From an uncultured Desulfobacterales bacterium (GTDB lineage Bacteria; Desulfobacterota; Desulfobacteria; Desulfobacterales; UBA11574), in contig CALANC010000056.1 of NCBI GenBank assembly GCA_937925895.1, forward strand, positions 1 through 6,895: a DNA stretch of 6,895 nucleotides. The letters are read 5' to 3'. The position numbers and the translations under genes were made by a program. Positions 1 through 6,786 of this stretch are shown in pieces. The notes beneath the pieces were generated by a model. It searched no databases, had not been told where the DNA came from, and saw only the letters and a program-made list of their open reading frames with translations. The first letter of the stretch is position 1; each line of letters starts with the position of its first letter.

Positions 1-92
1 AACTAAATTGGAGAAGAACCGCAATCTTAAACTTCTTAGAAGCCGCTAAAGACAAAGAATTTATCAAACAGATTATCCCGAATAGATTTTGA
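1..92 (+). CDS. 3' end of an unrecognised ORF, cut by the left window edge
   Basis: A frame with no stop runs in from the window edge (codons from base 3) and ends at TGA 90-92, giving 29 residues. The visible tail is mixed basic and hydrophobic, beginning LNWRRTAILNF and ending KQIIPNRF. It reads like a plausible protein C-terminus and vaguely recalls the ends of some transposases, but I cannot place it in a family. The other two forward frames stop at 4-6 and 47-49, so this is the only forward frame that stays open. Thirty codons is short enough to occur by chance, and no start is visible. No insertion-sequence end or inverted repeat was recognised after the stop. I treat it as a possible, not an established, coding end. 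Confidence 0.3.
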   Translation, partial: LNWRRTAILNFLEAAKDKEFIKQIIPNRF

Positions 93-124
93 CCACAGAT
101 GTGCCGCTTAGATTTAAGATGCCA

Positions 125-153
125 TTGACAAAGATGCATGCCATAAATACCTT
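125..153 (+). promoter_or_regulatory. possible sigma70-type promoter for the M1-like/ChaN/PDZ gene
   Basis: TTGACA at 125-130 matches the -35 consensus fully. At 17 bp spacing the -10 position is TACCTT (148-153), which agrees with TATAAT at only three of six positions. The AT-rich CATAAATA just upstream is too close to the -35 box for normal spacing. Transcription from here would begin near 160 and leave a very short leader ahead of the ATG at 174. The call rests mainly on the -35 box and its position. Confidence 0.25.
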
Positions 154-158
154 TTGCT

Positions 159-167
159 GTGAGGAAA
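159..167 (+). promoter_or_regulatory. ribosome binding site that decides the start at 174
   Basis: GTGAGGAAA contains the Shine-Dalgarno core GAGGA at 161-165, eight bases before the ATG at 174. The longest open frame could also begin at the GTG at 159, but that codon overlaps this motif and has no purine-rich site ahead of it. The ATG at 174 is therefore the better start. Confidence 0.7.
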
Positions 168-173
168 CGCCTT

Positions 174-3110
174 ATGCATACATTGAAAAAACTTATTTTT
201 GTTTTGATCTTGTTTTTGCCTGCAACCGGGTGGAGTGATAATCTGCGTTATACGCTTCATGTGCAAGTTGATACAAACAAGAAGAAAATTATAGGCTCCG
301 CCCGTCTTGAAGCCAGAGCCGATCAAAAGATTGCTATATCTGTATCCAATCTGCGTAATGTGAAATTCAATGGAAGCGCTATCCATGCCGGCGTTGATGA
401 AATGGTTTCCCTAACCTTGGACAAGAACCAAGTAATTAACATGAGTTATGAAGCTTTTTTTGCTGACAAAAAGACCAACCTGATTGATAGTAACAATGTG
501 TTTTTAAACGATGGGTGGTATCCCAAACCGGATGCTTTGGTTGAGTATGCGCTCTCGGTTACGTTGCCAAAAAATTTTATTGCAACGTCAGAAGCTGATG
601 CGGTGACGGTTAAAAAAAATGAAAAAACCAAAACATTCTATTTTCAGTTCAATCATCTTCTGGACGCCTTGCATCTAGCGGCTTCAAACAGATATGTTTT
701 GAAAAAAGAACACTATAACAATATTGTGTTAGAAGCATATTTCTTCGAAGAAGATGCACATTTGGCAGATGTTTATATTTCCCATTCAAAAAAATATATA
801 AACATGTACGAGACCATACTCACTCCTTACCCGTATAAACGGTTTGCTATTGTAGAAAATGTCTTTCCCACAGGAAATTCAATGCCTACATTTACTCTTC
901 TGGGAAGTCGTATCGTTCATTTGCCCTTTATCGTCAAAACCTCCTTGGGACATGAAATTCTCCATGAATGGTTTGGCGGATCTGTCTTCATTGATTTCGC
1001 TCACGGGAACTGGGCAGAAGGCCTCACCACTTATCTGGCCGATCATCACTATGCCTCATTAGAAGGCAAGGACATCGCCTATCGTAAACAAATTATGGTT
1101 AACTACAATTCCTATGTAAACAAAAACAATGCCATGCCGGCAAGTAGTTTTTTTACACGTCAAAACAAGGCTCAAAGCGCCGTCGGCTATGGGAAAACAG
1201 CCATGCTGTTTCATGGACTGCGAATTAAATACGGCGACGAAAAATTTTTTGCTGCTTTAAAAGAGTTTATTCGGCAGAACAGTTTTCGCTTGGCTTCCTG
1301 GCACGACATACAGCGCGCCTTTGAAAAAATAACCGGAGAAGAATTGTATTCATACTTCGGAAACTGGCTTAACCGTAAAGACATTCCAAGGCTTGTCGTA
1401 GAAAATGGTGAGTTGCAGGTGGAGCGGGGAAAACTCAAGTTGAAATTCTCCCTGTTACAACAAGGTGAAGCTTATCAGCTTCATGTCCCGGTCACCCTAT
1501 ACACCGAAAGTGGCAAAAAACGACTCTATATTGAAATAAAAAATTCCAAGGAAAACGTTAACTTAACACTTGATGAATTACCCAATAAAGTTCTCATTGA
1601 TGAAAATTACACATTCATGCGGGAATTAACCGACGAAGAAATTCCACCCGTTTTGGCCAGCATCATGGGGAAAGGAAATTTGACATCCGTTGTCTCAGCC
1701 AACCAGGGCGCCAAATACCGGCCTGTTATTGAAGGACTTGGAATTGATAATATTACTTATATAGCTCCCGACAAGATCACCTTTGCTCAAATGAAAGACA
1801 GCTCTCTTCTGATCGCCGGCTATGACAATGCGCTTGCCGATACGTTGTTTGGGGTTCAGGCCATCCCGGAAGACGGCGTGCGCTTGAAAGTATATAAAAA
1901 CCCATACAACATAACTGAGCGAATTGTACTGTTACACGTCAAAAACAAGGCAGAAGCTAAGGCAGTAAAGCAAAAATTGCCGCACTATGGTAAATATACC
2001 GAACTGGCCTTTAAAGACGGCCAAAACACGCAAAAAACAATTGCCAAAACCGATAATGGCATCTTTGTATTGTCCCGGCCGGCCACCCGGGTAATAAAAC
2101 CGGACAATCTGGAAACGATAAACGATATTATTCCGAAACTAGGAACCAGCCGCATTATCTATGTGGGTGAAAAGCATGACATGTTTGCACACCACCTCAA
2201 TCAACTGCAGGTTATCAAAAAGATGTTTGCAGCAGGGAATAAACTTGCCGTAGGTATGGAAATGTTCCAAAAACCCTATCAACAGGTAGTGGATGACTTT
2301 TTGGCCGGACGAATTGATGAGCGTACATTTTTAAAAAAGACTGAATATTTCACCAAGTGGGGGTACGATTACAATCTGTATAAGCCGATAATAGATTTTA
2401 TTAAACAACACAACATCCCGATGATTGCCCTCAATATCCAGGGAGATATTACCCATCAAGTCGCCCGTGAAGGTATGCACAGTCTGTCAGATAAACAAAA
2501 GAAACAAATGCCTTCTTCAATGGATTTTTCCAATGAATCCTACCGTGGAGCCCTGAAAAATGTGTTCACCCTGCATGAGGAACATCAGGAACTACAAGAG
2601 TTTAACTACTTTTTGCAGGCACAAACACTTTGGGATGAAGGCATGGCAGAATCTGCCCATCAGTTTTTGAAAGACAACCCCGAACACAAGCTGGTGATCC
2701 TGGCAGGCAACGGTCATGTCAGACATAAATATGGCATCCCTGAACGCCTCTACCGGCGCACCCTCGAGCCGTTTACGGTTATAGTACAAGATGAAGAAAT
2801 CGAAGATGGTATTGCTGATTATGCGCTACTAACATCCAGGCTGAAGGGAAAAAAATCTCCCAAATTGGGTGTTCAGATTAAAGAAAAAGACCAGGATCTG
2901 GTTATTGTGGGAGTCGGCAATGCCGGGCCTGCCAAGAAAGCCGGACTGCAGAAAGACGATATTATTAAACAGTTCAATGGGCAATTAATACACTCACTGG
3001 CTGACTTAAAACTTGAACTGTTTTATAGCGAAATCAGGACCAAACTTCAGATTCAGGTGAAAAGGGATGGCAAACTACTAAATAAAGAGATTGAATTGTT
3101 CCATTTTTAA
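174..3110 (+). CDS. exported three-module protein: M1-like metallopeptidase, ChaN/Tiki-type domain, C-terminal PDZ
   Basis: This gene encodes about 978 residues (ATG 174; a GTG at 159 would add five). Residues 1-21 form a Sec-type signal peptide (basic MHTLKK, then hydrophobic LIFVLILFLPATG) with no lipobox Cys, so the product probably acts in the periplasm or outside the cell. Residues 25-190 resemble the N-terminal beta domain of M1 peptidases. The gluzincin site follows: HEILH at 260-264, zinc-ligand Glu at E282 in NWAEGLT, and YGK at 339-341 matching the M1 catalytic Tyr. The GxMEN exopeptidase motif is absent; TGNSMP (233-238) stands there. Residues 485-630 are an unassigned alpha/beta-looking segment. 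Residues 650-880 match the ChaN family (Cofac_haem_bdg, formerly DUF399): GEKHD at 665-669, GMEMF at 694-698, AGNGHVRH at 844-851. The PDZ domain spans about 895-978 (KLGV, then PAKKAGLQKDDII). ChaN proteins are linked to haem binding, and the wider TraB/Tiki group is proposed to include metal-dependent peptidases. Domain identities are fairly sure; substrate and pathway are unknown. It converges on the acyl-CoA dehydrogenase operon. Confidence 0.9.
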   Translation: MHTLKKLIFVLILFLPATGWSDNLRYTLHVQVDTNKKKIIGSARLEARADQKIAISVSNLRNVKFNGSAIHAGVDEMVSLTLDKNQVINMSYEAFFADKKTNLIDSNNVFLNDGWYPKPDALVEYALSVTLPKNFIATSEADAVTVKKNEKTKTFYFQFNHLLDALHLAASNRYVLKKEHYNNIVLEAYFFEEDAHLADVYISHSKKYINMYETILTPYPYKRFAIVENVFPTGNSMPTFTLLGSRIVHLPFIVKTSLGHEILHEWFGGSVFIDFAHGNWAEGLTTYLADHHYASLEGKDIAYRKQIMVNYNSYVNKNNAMPASSFFTRQNKAQSAVGYGKTAMLFHGLRIKYGDEKFFAALKEFIRQNSFRLASWHDIQRAFEKITGEELYSYFGNWLNRKDIPRLVVENGELQVERGKLKLKFSLLQQGEAYQLHVPVTLYTESGKKRLYIEIKNSKENVNLTLDELPNKVLIDENYTFMRELTDEEIPPVLASIMGKGNLTSVVSANQGAKYRPVIEGLGIDNITYIAPDKITFAQMKDSSLLIAGYDNALADTLFGVQAIPEDGVRLKVYKNPYNITERIVLLHVKNKAEAKAVKQKLPHYGKYTELAFKDGQNTQKTIAKTDNGIFVLSRPATRVIKPDNLETINDIIPKLGTSRIIYVGEKHDMFAHHLNQLQVIKKMFAAGNKLAVGMEMFQKPYQQVVDDFLAGRIDERTFLKKTEYFTKWGYDYNLYKPIIDFIKQHNIPMIALNIQGDITHQVAREGMHSLSDKQKKQMPSSMDFSNESYRGALKNVFTLHEEHQELQEFNYFLQAQTLWDEGMAESAHQFLKDNPEHKLVILAGNGHVRHKYGIPERLYRRTLEPFTVIVQDEEIEDGIADYALLTSRLKGKKSPKLGVQIKEKDQDLVIVGVGNAGPAKKAGLQKDDIIKQFNGQLIHSLADLKLELFYSEIRTKLQIQVKRDGKLLNKEIELFHF

Positions 3111-3121
3111 TGAAGTAACAA

Positions 3122-4906
3122 TTAAAAGGGATACTTCCTACCCTTAATTACCTTTTGTGCAACAAGACGCCTTAGGGCAATGGTATCAAGCGGTTGACAG
3201 GACGCCAGCTTATTTACTGCGTCAATGTGTGCTGTCAGGTCATCACCCTTCGCAGATGCTGCCAGGAGCTGTTTGGCCCAGTGAACAATATTGGGCATGA
3301 TATCATTAAAATAAACTTTTACAGCTACCAGGTGATACCTTGCTTTCTTTGGACCTTCTTTGGCAAGAAGTTGTTTGGCTCTCAGAAGGCCGCTCTCCAT
3401 AGCAAACACTTCTATAATCATGTCGGCCAGCAAAGCCAGAATTTCTTGTTCATCAGCCAGATTATCTAAGAACTTGCTGAGCGCTTTGCCTGCACTTAAA
3501 AGAAGAATTTTCTTGGCGGACTCAATGAGATGCTCCTGAAGATCCAGGCTATCAGGACCACTATTGAACGAATTAGAAGAATGTGTTTTCACCTCTTTTT
3601 CTACCGCATTAATCTTATCGAAAAGTGCCAGTTTGCCCTGCATGGCCCGTTTAAATATAGTTCCTGGAATCAAGAGACGATTGATTTCATTTGTTCCATC
3701 GAATATTCTGTTGATCCGAGCGTCCCGATACATTCGTTCGGCAGGATATTCTGCAATGTATCCATAACCACCAAATATTTGCACCAACTCGTCCACACAA
3801 AAATCCAGACATTCACTGCAATACACTTTTGCAATGGAGCATTCTACGGCATACTCCTCAATGGCTTCGGCATTCTTTGCCCCATGCTTCTTTTCCTCGG
3901 GAGAAAGCAGACTCATTTTATCATCCATCATGGCGGCGATCCGATAGCAGATTGATTCGGCCATGTATGTATGTATGCTCATATCTGCCAGCTTGTTTTT
4001 GATCATGCCGAAAGAAGAAATTTTTTTCCCGAATTGCTCTCTAGAGTTGGCATATTTTGTAGCCTCCGCTATGATAAACTTGCATCCACCGGTCACGCCG
4101 ACACCCAGTTTGTATCGTCCGATATTAAGGATGTTAAATGCGATTTTATGCCCTTTCCCGACTTCAAACAGAACATTCTCCACCGGTACGTGACAATCTT
4201 TAAAAATAACCGACGTGGTTGAAGTACCATTAATACCCATTTTTTTTTCTTCATCGCCATTCGAAATCCCCGGGAATCGACGCTCAACAATAAATCCCGT
4301 GAATTTATCGCCATCTACTTTGGCATAAACGACAAACAGGTCGGCCCATGCCCCGTTGGTGATAAAAATCTTTTCACCGTTTAGCACGTAGTATTTGCCG
4401 TCGTCTGATAGTGTGGCCGTCGTTTGAGCATTAAGCGCATCAGAGCCCGCATTTGACTCGGTTAAGCAATAAGCAGCGACCCATTCTGCAGATACAAGTT
4501 TTGGCAGATATTTTTTCTTCTGGCCATCGGTGCCAAAATATACAATCGGCAGGGAACCGATTCCCGTGTGAGCCGAATGGGAAACAGCAAATGAAGCACT
4601 TCCTCCAAGCGCATCGGTAACAAGACAGGTATTTATCTTATCCATTCCCTCGCCCCCGAACTCCTCCGGGATATCTGTCCCATTTAACCCTATTTCCCCT
4701 GCTTTCTTTAGAAAAGACCGGGTCAGCGTTTCACTTTTTTTCTCGATCTGATCCACATGCGGATGAATCTCTTTTTTGACAAAATCTATAGCAGTCGAAT
4801 AGATCATTTTATGCTCCTGTGTCATCGCTTCCGGAGCAAATATATCTTCATTTCGGATGTTCCTGATAAGAAATTCCCCTCCTGCAAACAAATTTCTCCC
4901 TTGCAT
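3122..4906 (-). CDS. acyl-CoA dehydrogenase, VLCAD/FadE-like, with Asp at the catalytic Glu position
   Basis: This 594-residue flavoprotein should catalyse FAD-dependent alpha,beta-dehydrogenation of an acyl-CoA, the first step of beta-oxidation, donating electrons to electron-transfer flavoprotein in the cytoplasm or at the membrane surface. The helical N-domain covers about residues 28-145. The middle beta domain carries the FAD/substrate signature CLTESNAGSD (147-156) and FITNGAWAD (181-189). The C-domain has SREQFGKKI (288-296) and QIFGGYGYIAEYP (376-388). A further helical region at about 430-594 matches the extended VLCAD/ACAD9 and Bacillus FadE (YusJ) type, which are of similar length. 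The conserved (F/Y)EGT motif reads FDGT, so the residue at the catalytic-base position is D403 (codon GAT, reverse of 3698-3700). The alternative base position used in isovaleryl- and long-chain acyl-CoA dehydrogenases is G263. It may therefore be slower or have altered substrate or reaction specificity. The start is ATG 4906 with AGGAG six bases ahead. It lies 20 bp after the upstream dehydrogenase and is probably co-transcribed with it. The family is certain; the substrate is not. Confidence 0.93.
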   Translation of the reverse strand: MQGRNLFAGGEFLIRNIRNEDIFAPEAMTQEHKMIYSTAIDFVKKEIHPHVDQIEKKSETLTRSFLKKAGEIGLNGTDIPEEFGGEGMDKINTCLVTDALGGSASFAVSHSAHTGIGSLPIVYFGTDGQKKKYLPKLVSAEWVAAYCLTESNAGSDALNAQTTATLSDDGKYYVLNGEKIFITNGAWADLFVVYAKVDGDKFTGFIVERRFPGISNGDEEKKMGINGTSTTSVIFKDCHVPVENVLFEVGKGHKIAFNILNIGRYKLGVGVTGGCKFIIAEATKYANSREQFGKKISSFGMIKNKLADMSIHTYMAESICYRIAAMMDDKMSLLSPEEKKHGAKNAEAIEEYAVECSIAKVYCSECLDFCVDELVQIFGGYGYIAEYPAERMYRDARINRIFDGTNEINRLLIPGTIFKRAMQGKLALFDKINAVEKEVKTHSSNSFNSGPDSLDLQEHLIESAKKILLLSAGKALSKFLDNLADEQEILALLADMIIEVFAMESGLLRAKQLLAKEGPKKARYHLVAVKVYFNDIMPNIVHWAKQLLAASAKGDDLTAHIDAVNKLASCQPLDTIALRRLVAQKVIKGRKYPF

Positions 4907-4912
4907 TTTTTT

Positions 4913-4917
4913 CTCCT
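4913..4917 (-). promoter_or_regulatory. ribosome binding site of the VLCAD/FadE-like gene
   Basis: AGGAG on the minus strand lies six bases (all A) before the ATG at 4906, inside the 20 bp gap after the preceding gene's stop. It fixes the start. It also shows the gene has its own translation signal although it is probably carried on the shared message. Confidence 0.75.
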
Positions 4918-4926
4918 GAAAAATAA

Positions 4927-6741
4927 TTATCCTCCAAAAGAATCCTCTGAAATCTCTACAGCAGCGCCATTGGTCGTTCGAATTGTTTTCATTTTCCCTA
5001 AAGTAACGGGAAGAATAGAATTGAAAAAGAATTCTGCACTTTTAAGCTGCCCCTCGTAGAATGCTGTATCTTTTTTTCTCGCTCCTTTCTCCAGTTTTAA
5101 GGCAGCAATAGAAGATCGCCACAACAGCATCCAGGCCATAATCACATCTCCGGTTACTTCCATAAAAGGATAAGCAAAAGCAAATGCATTCAAAATTTTA
5201 TTCGAAAAAGCCGTTGTTCCAATGTGTAAAGCGACTTCTCCCAATTTATTGATGGCTTCTTCCAGCTTTGTGGCAAAATCTTCAAGGCCCGATATTCCCC
5301 TGGCAGCTGCTAGTGTCTGCCCCATCTCACCCAACAGATCCATAAAAGGCTTTCCTTTGTTCATTCCCAACTTTCTTCCTAATAGATCCATGGCCTGTAT
5401 TCCATTGGTTCCTTCGTAGAGCATGGTTATTCTACAATCCCGGAGCAGTTGCTCCATGGGATAATCTTTGATATATCCATACCCGCCGTAAATCTGAAGA
5501 CCATGGTTGCAGACCTCAAAAGCCCTGTCTGTGACATAGCCTTTGCCAATCGGGATGAGAACATCTATGATTCCCTGGTATTTGTCTTTTTCTTCCTCAC
5601 TGTGGGTGACTTTAATTTTATCTTCACACCAACCGATATAATACAAAAGACTTCTCATCCCCTCGATATATGCCTTCATCATCAGCAACTGCCGTCGTCC
5701 CTCCGGATGTTGAATAATCGGGACCGACGGTGCATCCTTGTCTCTCATATTAAGAAGATTTTTCCCTTGAACACGTTCTCGGGCATAATCAACGGCATAC
5801 ATATAAGCGGACGACGCGCAACCAAAACCCTGCAGACCGACAAGAAGACGGGCTTCGTTCATCATCAGGAACATAGCTCTCATCCCTTTGTTCTCTTCTC
5901 CCAGCAGAGTGCCTCTGCATTTTCCTTTGCCGCCAAGGGTAATGGAGCAGGTGACATTACCATGAATTCCCATTTTCTCTTCAATACCCGTACAAACCAC
6001 ATCGTTGAAATCGCCAAGGCTTCCGTCGTCATTTATCCATATTTTAGGGACGAGAAATAAAGATATTCCCTTGGTGCCTGCCGGAGCGTTCTCTATGCGG
6101 GCCAAAACAGCATGAACGATGTTTTCCGACAGATCATGCTCCCCGCTTGAAATAAAGATCTTGCTCCCTATGATAGAATATGTTCCATCGTCATTTTTCA
6201 CTGCTGAAGTAGTGAGGGCACCTACATCTGATCCGGCTTGTGGCTCGGTGAGCATCATTGTTCCGGTCCATTCTCCGCTATACATTTTTTCAAGATAGAG
6301 TTCTTTCTGTTTATCCGTTCCGAAAACTTGGATCAGTTTTCCCGAGCCATGAGTCAGTCCCGGATACATCATGAATGCATAATTGGCGCCTACAAAATAA
6401 TCGCTGGCTGCCATCGCCACTGTTATTGGCATACCCTGCCCTCCCCATTCAGGATCCTCAGTCATGGCAACCCATTCACCATCCTTCAAGAGCCTATATG
6501 CTTTATGGAAGGATTCGGGAACCGATACGTTCCCATTATCAAACGTGCACCCTTCCTGATCACCCAATCGTTGGGTTGGCAGAATCTCCTTAATTGCCAG
6601 ATTGCGTGCTTCGGATACAATCAGATCCACCGTTTTTTTGTTAAACTCAGCATACCTGTCATATTTGCTTAAATCTCCAACCTGCAGCTGCTCATGAAGG
6701 ACAAAATCGATATCTTTGCGGTCAGCTATATATTGTACCAT
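4927..6741 (-). CDS. acyl-CoA dehydrogenase, long DmdC/AcdB-like type with N-terminal extension
   Basis: This 604-residue FAD enzyme is predicted to oxidise an acyl-CoA to the 2-enoyl-CoA, with electron-transfer flavoprotein as acceptor. The first ~35 residues (YIADRKDIDFVLHEQL onward) match the short N-terminal extension (AcylCoA_DH_N type) of the ~600-residue subfamily that includes 3-methylmercaptopropionyl-CoA dehydrogenase DmdC. The core follows: TEDPEWGGQG (94-103), FAD signature LTEPQAGSD (164-172), KIFISSGEHD (194-203), QIYGGYGYIKDYP (416-428). The catalytic Glu is E443 in YEGTNGIQAMDLLGRK (codon 5413-5415). About 120 further residues form the subfamily's C-terminal domain. The start was chosen at ATG 6741. 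A TTG at 6747 would add two residues but sits only four bases from the AAGGAG site, against ten for the ATG. It is the upstream member of a pair with the VLCAD/FadE-like gene. Enzymes of this subfamily act on varied short, long or modified acyl-CoAs, so DMSP metabolism should not be assumed. Confidence 0.93.
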   Translation of the reverse strand: MVQYIADRKDIDFVLHEQLQVGDLSKYDRYAEFNKKTVDLIVSEARNLAIKEILPTQRLGDQEGCTFDNGNVSVPESFHKAYRLLKDGEWVAMTEDPEWGGQGMPITVAMAASDYFVGANYAFMMYPGLTHGSGKLIQVFGTDKQKELYLEKMYSGEWTGTMMLTEPQAGSDVGALTTSAVKNDDGTYSIIGSKIFISSGEHDLSENIVHAVLARIENAPAGTKGISLFLVPKIWINDDGSLGDFNDVVCTGIEEKMGIHGNVTCSITLGGKGKCRGTLLGEENKGMRAMFLMMNEARLLVGLQGFGCASSAYMYAVDYARERVQGKNLLNMRDKDAPSVPIIQHPEGRRQLLMMKAYIEGMRSLLYYIGWCEDKIKVTHSEEEKDKYQGIIDVLIPIGKGYVTDRAFEVCNHGLQIYGGYGYIKDYPMEQLLRDCRITMLYEGTNGIQAMDLLGRKLGMNKGKPFMDLLGEMGQTLAAARGISGLEDFATKLEEAINKLGEVALHIGTTAFSNKILNAFAFAYPFMEVTGDVIMAWMLLWRSSIAALKLEKGARKKDTAFYEGQLKSAEFFFNSILPVTLGKMKTIRTTNGAAVEISEDSFGG

Positions 6742-6751
6742 AATCAAATTT

Positions 6752-6757
6752 CTCCTT
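6752..6757 (-). promoter_or_regulatory. ribosome binding site of the DmdC-like acyl-CoA dehydrogenase gene
   Basis: AAGGAG on the minus strand, ten bases before the ATG at 6741 and four before the TTG at 6747. The spacing favours the ATG. It sits in a short gap after the partial upstream gene, with no recognisable promoter or terminator there, which agrees with read-through from upstream. Confidence 0.65.
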
Positions 6758-6786
6758 ATTCTTAATATTCCCTCGATTACAAAAAA

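Noticed and set aside
114..386. 90-codon open frame on the - strand over the start of the exported-protein gene
   Set aside because: It is antisense to the signal peptide and N-domain, shows no family resemblance, and the + strand frame is clearly the coding one.
3121..3148. Inverted repeat at the convergent gene junction, considered as a bidirectional terminator
   Set aside because: The perfect stem is only five base pairs with a ten-base loop, extended only through a bulge. Neither strand has a convincing run of T after it.
3530..3955. 141-codon open frame on the + strand
   Set aside because: It is antisense to the C-terminal half of the VLCAD/FadE-like gene, with no family motif and no credible ribosome binding site, and is overlapped by other chance frames.
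3963..3977. Tetranucleotide repeat (ATGT, nearly four copies), considered as a phase-variable tract
   Set aside because: It is too short for typical contingency loci, lies mid-gene in a metabolic enzyme, and encodes an ordinary helix (SIHTYMAE) of the dehydrogenase fold.
5449..6060. 203-codon open frame on the + strand
   Set aside because: It lies wholly antisense to the DmdC-like dehydrogenase, has no recognisable domain, and its residue pattern is what the complement of a coding frame gives. The minus-strand frame carries all the family motifs.
4927..6741. Assigning the gene as dmdC of dimethylsulfoniopropionate breakdown
   Set aside because: The subfamily is broad and most members are general acyl-CoA dehydrogenases. 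No dmdB, dmdD or other DMSP gene is visible in the window.
6745..6747. TTG as start of the DmdC-like dehydrogenase
   Set aside because: It would sit only four bases from the AAGGAG site and adds just two residues. The ATG at 6741 has workable spacing and is the stronger start codon.
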